A stretch of DNA of 5,648 nt, from the NCBI GenBank assembly GCA_027080755.1, contig JALWQC010000257.1, positions 1 to 5,648 of the forward strand. Direction: 5' to 3'. The position numbers and the translations under genes are program-made. A model generated the notes under the pieces. It did no database searches and was not told where the DNA came from. It was given only the letters and a program-made list of their open reading frames with translations. Positions 1-4,863 of the stretch are shown one piece after another. Source of the stretch: Paracoccaceae bacterium. GTDB lineage: Bacteria > Pseudomonadota > Alphaproteobacteria > Rhodobacterales > Rhodobacteraceae. Positions within the stretch are counted from its first letter, which is position 1. Every line of letters begins with the position of its first letter.

Positions 1-223
1 CGATTTTGCCGCCCGTATGTGGCGCGGGGCCGGCCCGATGATTATGATGCAAGAGGATGAACTGGGCGAACAGATCTCCCTTACCGGTGCCGATCTGGCG
101 GCGATCATCGCCTTTGCCCATGACAGCGCGGAACAGGCGAAATTCACGGCCGCCGACATCCCCGACCATATCCTTGAACTGATGCAGGGTGATGACGAAG
201 AGGATTCCGACAATGACAATTAA
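1..223 (+). CDS. C-terminal fragment of a probable c-type cytochrome
   Basis: The reading frame is open from the left edge (first full codon at base 2) to TAA at 221-223, so the gene begins outside the window and only about 73 residues are visible. The fragment contains MWRGAGPMIMM followed by an ISLTGADLAAIIAFAHD helix. That order is typical of the end of class I cytochrome c domains, where a methionine after a GP/AP-type loop is the distal haem ligand and a helix of the type 'ELADLIAYL' follows. The haem-binding CXXCH would lie upstream and cannot be seen. The protein ends in a very acidic tail (DDEEDSDNDN). Its last 11 bases overlap the start of the SHOCT gene, so the two are probably translated together. 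The cytochrome call is inference from the C-terminal pattern; another redox or metal-binding protein is possible. Confidence 0.6.
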   Translation, partial: DFAARMWRGAGPMIMMQEDELGEQISLTGADLAAIIAFAHDSAEQAKFTAADIPDHILELMQGDDEEDSDNDN

Positions 224-560
224 GGGAATATTCACTTTGGCCACAGCAGGATGGCTGGCACAGCCGGCTCTGGCGGATTTGCAACCCGGGCAGGGCTATG
301 GCACCGGTTACGGCGGTATGGGCATGGGCGGCATGGGTATGGGTTATGGCGGTGGCTGGTTCACAGGGCCGCTGATGATGCTTCTGGTCTTTCTGGCGCT
401 GGTGATTGCCGTGGTTCTGGTGCTGCGCCTTACCGGCACGGGCAACGGGCCGGCGGACAGGGGCGGCCCCGCGGCGCTGGACATCCTGCAGGCGCGTTTT
501 GCCCGCGGGGAAATCGACGAAGACGAATATAAACGGCGCAAAACGGCCCTGAAGGGCTGA
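213..560 (+). CDS. Small membrane protein with Gly/Met-rich segment and C-terminal SHOCT domain
   Basis: The 115-residue product has four visible parts. Residues 1-21 are a signal-peptide-like segment ending in ALA before D22. Residues 26-48 are rich in glycine, tyrosine and methionine, with repeated MGMG units. A hydrophobic membrane segment spans about 50-71. A SHOCT motif lies at about 88-113, recognised by LDILQARFARGEIDEDEYKRRK. SHOCT (short C-terminal) domains are common on the ends of membrane proteins and are thought to bind or oligomerise, but no reaction is known. The start at 213 is preferred over an in-frame ATG at 189 because GAAGAGGA (197-204) lies 8 bases before it and the signal peptide then starts properly. 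The start overlaps the end of the cytochrome gene by 11 bases, indicating coupling. A metal-handling role for the Met-rich part is only a guess. The function is unknown. Confidence 0.8.
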   Translation: MTIKGIFTLATAGWLAQPALADLQPGQGYGTGYGGMGMGGMGMGYGGGWFTGPLMMLLVFLALVIAVVLVLRLTGTGNGPADRGGPAALDILQARFARGEIDEDEYKRRKTALKG

Positions 561-572
561 AAAATCTTGACT

Positions 573-590
573 CGGGGGGGGAATTCCCCG
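573..590. repeat. GC-rich inverted repeat with perfect GGGGAATTCCCC palindrome
   Basis: Eight consecutive G residues (574-581) run into AATTCCCCG. The 12-mer at 578-589 is a perfect palindrome. Alternatively CGGGG (573-577) can pair with CCCCG (586-590) as a hairpin with an 8-base loop. There is no T-run after it, so it is a poor intrinsic terminator for the upstream pair of genes. A CTTGAC at 566-571 just before it resembles a -35 box, but no acceptable -10 box is seen 16-18 bases further on. It may be an operator, a transcript-end hairpin, or nothing. Confidence 0.4.
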
Positions 591-598
591 AAAGCTGG

Positions 599-794
599 AC
601 GCGCAAGGTTCCCCGTGTGAATGTTGAAACATTCGGGGATGAAACGGGAATGCGGTCAGGGACTACCCATCAGGGGCCCGATGCCGCAGCCGCCCCCGCG
701 ACTGTATGTGGCGAGCGGGACATCATTACCACTGGTGCAAACCGGGAAGGGATGTCGCGCGTTCGAGCCACAAGCCAGGAGACCGGCCCTGCGT
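599..794 (+). promoter_or_regulatory. Cobalamin (adenosylcobalamin/B12) riboswitch in the cbtB-cbtA leader
   Basis: The conserved boxes of the cobalamin riboswitch appear in the right order. A P2-type stem-loop lies at 611-638 (CCCC and GAATG pairing with CATTC and GGGG around TTGAAA). It is followed by GAAACGGGAA (641-650), the B12 box GCCGCCCCCGCGACTGTA (689-706), ACCACTG (728-734), GGGAAGG (744-750) and AGCCAGGAGAC (773-783). ACGC at 599-602 can close with GCGT at 791-794. In this family, bound B12 normally turns expression off by hiding the ribosome-binding site or ending transcription. The gene immediately downstream is a cobalt transporter, which fits the known regulon in alphaproteobacteria. 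The outer limits are approximate; the core is certain. Confidence 0.95.
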
Positions 795-808
795 AAACAT
801 CAACGAAC

Positions 809-832
809 GCTGTCGGGTGAGACAGCAAGGAG
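809..832 (+). promoter_or_regulatory. Hairpin abutting the cbtB ribosome-binding site (probable riboswitch expression platform)
   Basis: GCTGTC (809-814) pairs perfectly with GACAGC (821-826) around the loop GGGTGA (815-820). The ribosome-binding site AAGGAG (827-832) begins on the very next base and lies 8 bases before the cbtB ATG. No T-run follows, so control is more likely at translation than by termination. The loop bases GGTGA (816-820) can pair with TTACC at 726-730 inside the aptamer (one G-U pair), which would resemble the long-range loop-loop contact known in cobalamin riboswitches. The hairpin is seen directly; its pairing with the aptamer is inference. Confidence 0.6.
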
Positions 833-840
833 TATCGAAA

Positions 841-1011
841 ATGACAACTGCTACACATACCGCCGCCAAATCCGAATCGGCCCTTCTGTCGATCGTTCTG
901 GTGGCCTTCATGGGCCTTGGCCTGTTCTACGCCACGGGCATGGCCAGCGCCTCGACGCTGCATGATTCCGCGCATGACGTGCGCCACTCGGCCGGCTTCC
1001 CCTGCCACTGA
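841..1011 (+). CDS. cbtB: CbtB, small subunit of B12-regulated cobalt transporter
   Basis: A 56-residue protein with one membrane helix at about 14-34 and a C-terminal histidine-rich end: H41, D42, H45, D46, H49 and a closing GFPCH (52-56). This small one-helix layout with a His/Cys metal-binding tail is the hallmark of CbtB, the partner of CbtA in predicted cobalt uptake. The start is fixed by AAGGAG (827-832) 8 bases upstream; longer versions of the frame would run through the riboswitch. The B12 riboswitch directly upstream is independent support, since cobalt is the metal in B12. The stop TGA is separated from the cbtA ATG by one base, so the two are one operon. It acts in the inner membrane. 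Transport by CbtAB is predicted mainly from regulation and gene context in the literature rather than extensive biochemistry. Confidence 0.92.
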   Translation: MTTATHTAAKSESALLSIVLVAFMGLGLFYATGMASASTLHDSAHDVRHSAGFPCH

Positions 1012-1012
1012 T

Positions 1013-1690
1013 ATGCTGAAAAAAATGGTCGTCAGCGCGTTGCTCGCTGGCTTTGTAACAGGGTTGATTGTCGCCGTGTTGCAAACAATTATGCTTGAAC
1101 CCCTGATACTGGAGGCCGAGCTTTACGAGACCGGCCAGCTGGTGCATTTTGCCGATGTCACCCGCGAGATGCCGGACGTGGAAATCGAATGGGATGTCAT
1201 GCGCGTTGTGCTGACCTTCGTCGCCAGTGTCGCAACCTATGTGGCCTTTGCCCTGATGGCGGTGGCGATTTTTGCCTATGTCAACACGCGCGGAATCACA
1301 ATTTCACCGCGGCAGGGGATCCTTTGGGGGTTGGCCGGCTATGCCGCGCTGATCCTGCTGCCCTCGCTGGGGCTGGCGCCGGAACTGCCCGGGATGTATG
1401 CGGCGGAATTGCGCCCGCGTCAGCTTTGGTGGGCCGGAACGGTCATTGCCTCGGGCGTCGGGATCGGGCTGCTGGTGTTTGGCAAGGACTGGGTGAAATG
1501 GGGGATCGGGCTGTTTCTGATCGCGCTGCCCCATATCATCGGCGCCCCGCATCCGGATGCCTTTGGCGGCGTCGTCCCGCCGGAACTGGCCGCGGAATTC
1601 ACCGGCCGGTCGCTGGGCATGTCCGCCATCAACTGGGGGCTGCTGGGGATGCTCGTGGCCTATTTCTGGAACGCGGAAAACAAGGCGTAA
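1013..1690 (+). CDS. cbtA: CbtA, multi-spanning subunit of cobalt transporter
   Basis: A 225-residue inner-membrane protein with about six hydrophobic segments (roughly 5-27, 62-90, 102-120, 138-157, 163-178 and 204-220). Features matching the CbtA family include an N-terminal helix followed by EPLILEAELYE (29-39), the loop APELPGMYAAELRPRQLWW (122-140) and PHIIGAPHP (173-181), whose histidines could bind metal. The length is typical of the family. The start at 1013 was chosen because it follows the cbtB stop by one base and opens directly into the first helix; an upstream in-frame ATG at 917 lies inside cbtB. There is no good ribosome-binding site before 1013, so translation probably depends on ribosomes finishing cbtB. 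Its expression should fall when B12 is plentiful, through the leader riboswitch. A cobalt substrate is inferred from family and regulation. Confidence 0.93.
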   Translation: MLKKMVVSALLAGFVTGLIVAVLQTIMLEPLILEAELYETGQLVHFADVTREMPDVEIEWDVMRVVLTFVASVATYVAFALMAVAIFAYVNTRGITISPRQGILWGLAGYAALILLPSLGLAPELPGMYAAELRPRQLWWAGTVIASGVGIGLLVFGKDWVKWGIGLFLIALPHIIGAPHPDAFGGVVPPELAAEFTGRSLGMSAINWGLLGMLVAYFWNAENKA

Positions 1691-1696
1691 TCCCGT

Positions 1697-1720
1697 GCAG
1701 GGCGGTTTTCCCCGCCCTGC
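1697..1720. terminator. Candidate bidirectional hairpin between convergent cbtA and the EEP gene
   Basis: GCAGGGCGG (1697-1705) and CCGCCCTGC (1712-1720) form a perfect 9-bp stem with loop TTTTCC. It lies 6 bases after the cbtA stop and ends one base before the stop of the minus-strand gene. That position suits a shared transcript end, but neither side has a T-run, so it is an atypical intrinsic terminator or a 3'-end stabiliser. Confidence 0.55.
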
Positions 1721-2713
1721 TCACCGCGCGCGGAACACCCCGGTTACCGGCTGGTGGTCCGTGTCGCGAAATCCGGTATCGAGGGTCGAGACCCGCACCA
1801 CCGCCACATTGGGCGAGGTAATAAACCCGTCAATAATCGCGGTATAGTTTTCCCCCGCCACATAGGGCTTTTGCAGCGTGCGCACGGTCGGACGGGCCGG
1901 ATCGATGGCAATTTTCCAGCCGTCGGGCAGCATATTCTGCGGGAAATCCACCAGCCATTCCAGATATTCCGGCGCGGTGCTATGGGCAAAATCCGTATCC
2001 CGCAGGCGCATGTTCCAATCGCCGCCAAGCACGACATAATTGCCCTTGTCGTATTCGCGCTGCGCAAATTCCAGCACGGTGCGGGCCTGCGCACGGCGCG
2101 TGTCGGCGTTCGGGTCGAAAGCGGACAGATGCAGATTGACCAGTACCCAGTTGTGGCGGGAATTGCGGATCGGGATTTCCGTTACCAGAACCCCCATATA
2201 ACGCTTGATCCCCAGAAGATAGCTGCCGGCCTCCTGCGGGATTTCCAGCGCGCGGATCTCCGGTGTCATGTGGCGGGCAAACAGGGCAGGGCCGTTTGCC
2301 AGCGCTAACGGGTCGGGCGGCTCGGACAGGTGCAGGCCGGGCCAGAACAGGGGGGTATAGTCGGGCAGGGCGCTTTCAAGCGTGGCCAGAAGCGGCACGT
2401 TGCGGGTCAGGAAACCGGCGCGGGCGACCTCCTGAAAAAACAGGAAATCACTACCGAAACTGCGGGCCGTGGTGGCAATATGGCCGGTCGCGGTGGCAAT
2501 ATCGCCGGCGGAAAGGGCGCGCAGATGTGTGCCGCCGTCCGTGATAAAATCCGCGCCTTCCCCCAGCGCGGCATAGCCCAGATTCCATGTGGTAATGCTG
2601 ATCTGCCGGCCTGCAACCGGCGGCGTTTCGGGGCTTGTCAGCACCCCGTAGGGGGGCAGGTCGCTACAGGCGGCAAGGGCCAGCAGCCAGATAATAGATA
2701 AAAAGCGTTTCAT
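1721..2713 (-). CDS. Endonuclease/exonuclease/phosphatase (DNase I-like) family lipoprotein
   Basis: The 330-residue protein starts with MKRFLSIIWLLALAAC. This is a short signal peptide with a lipobox (LAAC, lipidated Cys16), so it is predicted to be a lipoprotein in the cell envelope. The rest is an EEP-fold metal-dependent hydrolase with every usual active-site element: TTWNLGYA (N44), FFQEV (E95), NLHLSAF (H195), GGDWNM (D232, N234), IIDGF (D295) and DTDHQPV (D319, H320). These residues bind Mg2+ and cleave phosphodiester or phosphomonoester bonds in the family. The substrate could be nucleic acid, a phosphorylated sugar or a phospholipid headgroup; the sequence does not decide. It is convergent with cbtA. 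The terminator of the cytochrome gene ends only 18 bases upstream of its ATG, leaving little room for its own promoter. GGGGA lies almost against the ATG, a poor ribosome-binding site spacing. Confidence 0.88.
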   Translation of the reverse strand: MKRFLSIIWLLALAACSDLPPYGVLTSPETPPVAGRQISITTWNLGYAALGEGADFITDGGTHLRALSAGDIATATGHIATTARSFGSDFLFFQEVARAGFLTRNVPLLATLESALPDYTPLFWPGLHLSEPPDPLALANGPALFARHMTPEIRALEIPQEAGSYLLGIKRYMGVLVTEIPIRNSRHNWVLVNLHLSAFDPNADTRRAQARTVLEFAQREYDKGNYVVLGGDWNMRLRDTDFAHSTAPEYLEWLVDFPQNMLPDGWKIAIDPARPTVRTLQKPYVAGENYTAIIDGFITSPNVAVVRVSTLDTGFRDTDHQPVTGVFRAR

Positions 2714-2731
2714 TCCCCGACGCTAGCAGAC

Positions 2732-2769
2732 AAAAAAACGCGGCGCACGAAAATTCGGCACCGCGTTTT
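2732..2769 (-). terminator. Rho-independent terminator of the cytochrome c gene
   Basis: Read on the minus strand, AAAACGCGG (2769-2761) pairs with CCGCGTTTT (2743-2735), and the stem can continue inward with GGTGC/GCGCC-type pairs and one bulge. The 3' side runs into seven T residues (2738-2732). It begins 19 bases after the cytochrome stop. This is the most convincing terminator in the window. Confidence 0.88.
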
Positions 2770-2788
2770 CGATTTTCAGCTGTCCGGC

Positions 2789-3232
2789 TTATTTGTCGGC
2801 AAATGTGGCCAGATAGGCAATGACGTTTGCACGATCTTCAGCCTTGCGCAGACCGGCGAAGGACATCTTTGTCTTGGCAACGAAGTTCTTCGGCTTGGTC
2901 AGCCATGCGTCCAGATTTTCAACGGTCCAGACATCGCCAGCCTCGTGACGGGCAACCATCCCCTTGGAGTATTTGAATTTCTCGACAGAGGCGATAACAG
3001 ACCCGACGATATTGTTCAGGGCCGGACCGGTGCGGTTTTTCGCGCCTTCACCGATCATGTGGCAGGCCTTGCATTTTTTGAAAACTTTTTCACCGGCAGC
3101 GGCGTCACCACCTGCCAGCGCGGCTTCGACGATGGAAGCCTGATCCATGCCCTCGGCCGATGCGGTTACGGTAAAGGTACCGGTCGATGCCAGTGCCAGA
3201 GCGCCAGCCATGGCGAGTGTTGTCAATTTCAT
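2789..3232 (-). CDS. Periplasmic class I cytochrome c (c2/c550-like)
   Basis: A 147-residue protein with a Sec signal peptide (about 1-26, ending TASA) and one class I cytochrome c domain. The haem is attached at CKACH (54-58, His58 as axial ligand). RTGPALNNIVG (67-77) is the conserved proline loop, and TKMSFAG supplies the distal ligand Met123. The C-terminal helix ANVIAYLATF (135-144) is typical of the fold. This class shuttles electrons in the periplasm between the bc1 complex and terminal oxidases, reductases or a photosynthetic reaction centre. The start at 3232 is chosen because AAAGG (3240-3244) lies 7 bases before it, the signal peptide follows at once, and a promoter sits inside the longer version of the frame (to 3307). 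An FNR-type box lies upstream. It is followed by a strong terminator, so it is probably a single-gene unit. The exact subfamily and redox partner are not settled. Confidence 0.93.
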   Translation of the reverse strand: MKLTTLAMAGALALASTGTFTVTASAEGMDQASIVEAALAGGDAAAGEKVFKKCKACHMIGEGAKNRTGPALNNIVGSVIASVEKFKYSKGMVARHEAGDVWTVENLDAWLTKPKNFVAKTKMSFAGLRKAEDRANVIAYLATFADK

Positions 3233-3263
3233 AGTCTTGCCTTTCGTTGATTTCGCTTCCACA

Positions 3264-3291
3264 AGTATATGCGTGCGGCGGGTAATATCAA
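3264..3291 (-). promoter_or_regulatory. Sigma70-type promoter of the cytochrome c gene
   Basis: On the minus strand TTGATA (3291-3286) is followed after 16 bases by TATACT (3269-3264), a good -35/-10 pair. Transcription would start near 3257, leaving a leader of about 25 bases that contains the AAAGG ribosome-binding site. The match is visible; activity is inferred. Confidence 0.65.
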
Positions 3292-3311
3292 TGCGATAAG
3301 TTGACAACTCG

Positions 3312-3325
3312 TTGACCTAAGTCAA
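3312..3325. promoter_or_regulatory. FNR/CRP-family (FnrL-type) binding site
   Basis: TTGAC-CTAA-GTCAA is a perfect inverted repeat with a 4-base centre. It fits the FNR-family consensus TTGAY-N4-RTCAA. Its centre (3318.5) lies about 61.5 bases upstream of the predicted cytochrome c transcription start, the classical position for a class I activator site of this family. A second TTGAC lies 11 bases to the left (3301-3305). The site is also in the region upstream of manB on the other strand, but its centre is about 127 bases from that start codon. Which member binds (FnrL, Dnr/Nnr type) cannot be read from the sequence. Confidence 0.75.
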
Positions 3326-3337
3326 GTCTCGGCGGGA

Positions 3338-3361
3338 TTTCACCGAAAAGTGAGCGTGAAA
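3338..3361. repeat. Inverted repeat TTTCAC-N12-GTGAAA in the divergent control region
   Basis: TTTCAC (3338-3343) is mirrored by GTGAAA (3356-3361). An internal GTGA (3350-3353) gives a second possible pairing with TCAC (3340-3343). It lies between the FNR-type box and the manB leader and could be an operator. It is short enough to occur by chance. Confidence 0.3.
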
Positions 3362-3416
3362 ACCCTTGACGTTGCGACCTATTAGGCCCTTGGCAATCGC
3401 GCTGCAATGCGGCAAA

Positions 3417-3441
3417 ACCCCCGTGAAGTATTGCAAGGGGT
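3417..3441 (+). promoter_or_regulatory. manB ribosome-binding site within a possible ACCCC/GGGGT hairpin
   Basis: AAGGGG (3435-3440) is a strong ribosome-binding site 5 bases before the ATG at 3446 and decides that start. ACCCC (3417-3421) can pair with GGGGT (3437-3441) across 15 bases and would cover the site in the mRNA. The pairing is visible; any regulatory role is speculation. No well-spaced -10 box could be matched to the TTGACG at 3366-3371, so the manB promoter is left unassigned. Confidence 0.4.
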
Positions 3442-3445
3442 CCAC

Positions 3446-4810
3446 ATGCGTTCACTAACCTGTTTCAAAGCCTACGACATCCGCGGAAAACTGGGCGAGG
3501 AGCTGTCCACCTGCATCGCCTATGACATCGGTGCCGCCTTTGCGCAAAGCCTGTCGCCGCATCTTGTGGTCGTGGGCGGGGACGTGCGCGAAACCTCGGA
3601 AGAGCTGAAAAACTCGCTGGTGGACGGGCTGACGGACATGGGGGTCGATGTGATCGACATCGGCATGTGCGGCACCGAGGAAATCTATTTCGCCACCGAC
3701 TACCTGAAAGCCGACGGCGGGATAGAGGTCACGGCCTCGCACAACCCTATCACCTATAACGGGATGAAACTGGTCGGCGCCGGCTCGCGCCCGCTGGACC
3801 CGGAAACCGAGCTGGCCGACATCAAAATGCTGGCTGAAAACCGCAAGTTCCTGCGCCCCGACCACGCGGGCAGCGTCACCCGTCAGGACATCCGCGCCGC
3901 CTATGCGGCCAAGGTTCTGTCCTTCATTGATCCGGCAAAGATGAAACCGCTGAAAATTCTGGTAAACGCCGGTAACGGCGCCGCCGGTCCCGCCTTTGAC
4001 GAGATCGCGCGCCAGCTGCACGCGGCCGGCGCCCGGCTGGAATTCATCCGCATGGATCACGAACCCGACAGCAGCTTTCCCAACGGCATCCCCAACCCGC
4101 TGATCCCCGAAAACCAGCCCCGCACGGCAGCGGCCGTGGTGGAAAACGGCGCGGATTTCGGCGTAGCATGGGATGGCGACTTCGACCGCTGTTTCTTCTT
4201 TGACGGCGCGGGGCGGTTTATCGACGGCTATTACATCGTCGGCCTGCTGGCGCAAACGGCGCTGCTGGATCATCCCGGCGCCACGATCATCCACGATCCG
4301 CGCATGATCTGGAACACACAGGACATCGTCGCCAAGGCCGGCGGTAAGGCCGTGCAAAGCCGCACGGGACACGCCCACATAAAGGCCGCCATGCGCGAAC
4401 AGAACGCCATTTACGGCGGCGAGATGAGCGCGCACCACTATTTCCGCGATTTCATGTTCTGCGACAGCGGCATGATCCCCTGGCTGATGGTGGCAGAGCT
4501 GATCTCGGTCACCGGCACCTCGCTGGCGGATCTGGTGGTGGAACGGCAGGCGGCCTTTCCCGGCTCGGGGGAGCGGAACTTTGAAATCGACGACCCGGCC
4601 GCCGCGCTGCAAAAGGTGGAAAATGTTTTGAGAGGCGAGGCCCGCGCCATCACCCATGACGACGGGTTAAGCATGGATTTCGGCAACTGGCGGATGAACC
4701 TGCGGTCCTCCTCTACCGAGCCGCTGGTGCGCCTGAACATAGAATCCCGCGGCGACGCGGCGCTGGTGGAACAGAAACTGGCCGAAGTGCTGGAAATTCT
4801 GGGCGTTTAA
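3446..4810 (+). CDS. manB: Phosphomannomutase (ManB/CpsG type phosphohexomutase)
   Basis: The enzyme interconverts mannose-6-phosphate and mannose-1-phosphate in the cytoplasm, feeding GDP-mannose for surface polysaccharide; some relatives also act on glucose phosphates. The 454 residues match the family length (about 450-460). All four signature loops are present in order: the phosphoserine loop VTASHNP (95-101, catalytic Ser98), the Mg2+ loop DGDFDR (243-248), the sugar-recognition loop GEMSAHH (325-331) and the phosphate-binding loop RSSSTEP (420-426). The N-terminal FKAYDIRGKLGEEL (7-20) is typical of the ManB/CpsG branch. The start at 3446 has AAGGGG 5 bases upstream and puts FKAYDIRG at the usual distance from the N-terminus; an upstream ATG at 3407 would add 13 unconserved residues. 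It ends at a bidirectional terminator and no sugar-nucleotide genes are adjacent, so it appears to be a lone gene. No residue expected of an active enzyme is missing. Confidence 0.95.
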   Translation: MRSLTCFKAYDIRGKLGEELSTCIAYDIGAAFAQSLSPHLVVVGGDVRETSEELKNSLVDGLTDMGVDVIDIGMCGTEEIYFATDYLKADGGIEVTASHNPITYNGMKLVGAGSRPLDPETELADIKMLAENRKFLRPDHAGSVTRQDIRAAYAAKVLSFIDPAKMKPLKILVNAGNGAAGPAFDEIARQLHAAGARLEFIRMDHEPDSSFPNGIPNPLIPENQPRTAAAVVENGADFGVAWDGDFDRCFFFDGAGRFIDGYYIVGLLAQTALLDHPGATIIHDPRMIWNTQDIVAKAGGKAVQSRTGHAHIKAAMREQNAIYGGEMSAHHYFRDFMFCDSGMIPWLMVAELISVTGTSLADLVVERQAAFPGSGERNFEIDDPAAALQKVENVLRGEARAITHDDGLSMDFGNWRMNLRSSSTEPLVRLNIESRGDAALVEQKLAEVLEILGV

Positions 4811-4813
4811 CCA

Positions 4814-4842
4814 AAAAGGGCACCCCGATCAGGCGCCCTTTT
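4814..4842. terminator. Bidirectional rho-independent terminator between manB and the small-protein operon
   Basis: AAAAGGGC (4814-4821) pairs with GCCCTTTT (4835-4842); the stem continues as CC/GG after one A-C mismatch around the loop CCGATCA. It starts 4 bases after the manB stop and has a T-run on the plus strand. The opposing A-run (4813-4817) gives a T-run on the minus strand, so it can also end the transcript of the minus-strand small genes, whose last stop lies at 4864. Confidence 0.85.
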
Positions 4843-4863
4843 CGTGATACTTGGGTCTACGCC

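Noticed and set aside
144..632. 162-codon minus-strand frame across the SHOCT gene and riboswitch start
   Set aside because: It lies opposite a supported gene and runs into the riboswitch; the product is low-complexity His/Arg/Gln-rich.
706..840. Longer N-terminus for cbtB
   Set aside because: It would translate the conserved riboswitch core; AAGGAG at 827-832 fixes the start at 841.
621..965. Plus-strand frame through the B12 leader
   Set aside because: It translates the structured riboswitch and overlaps cbtB in another frame.
1189..1821. 210-codon plus-strand frame inside cbtA
   Set aside because: Out-of-frame shadow of cbtA, Cys/Arg/Gly-rich with no membrane pattern.
1754..2308. Plus-strand frames opposite the EEP lipoprotein gene
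   Set aside because: The minus-strand gene has a complete active site; the plus frames have no motif or ribosome-binding site.
3364..3397. CTTGACG as -35 box of a manB promoter
   Set aside because: No acceptable -10 hexamer at 16-18 bases; CTATTA at 3379-3384 is too close. Left unassigned.
3407..3445. Longer N-terminus for manB from ATG 3407
   Set aside because: No ribosome-binding site precedes it and the 13 extra residues do not look like the family's N-terminus; ATG 3446 has AAGGGG.
3455..4657. A 400-codon open frame on the minus strand opposite manB
   Set aside because: It is a shadow of the manB codon pattern in GC-rich DNA; manB has all four catalytic loops, while the antisense product shows no recognisable motif or ribosome-binding site.
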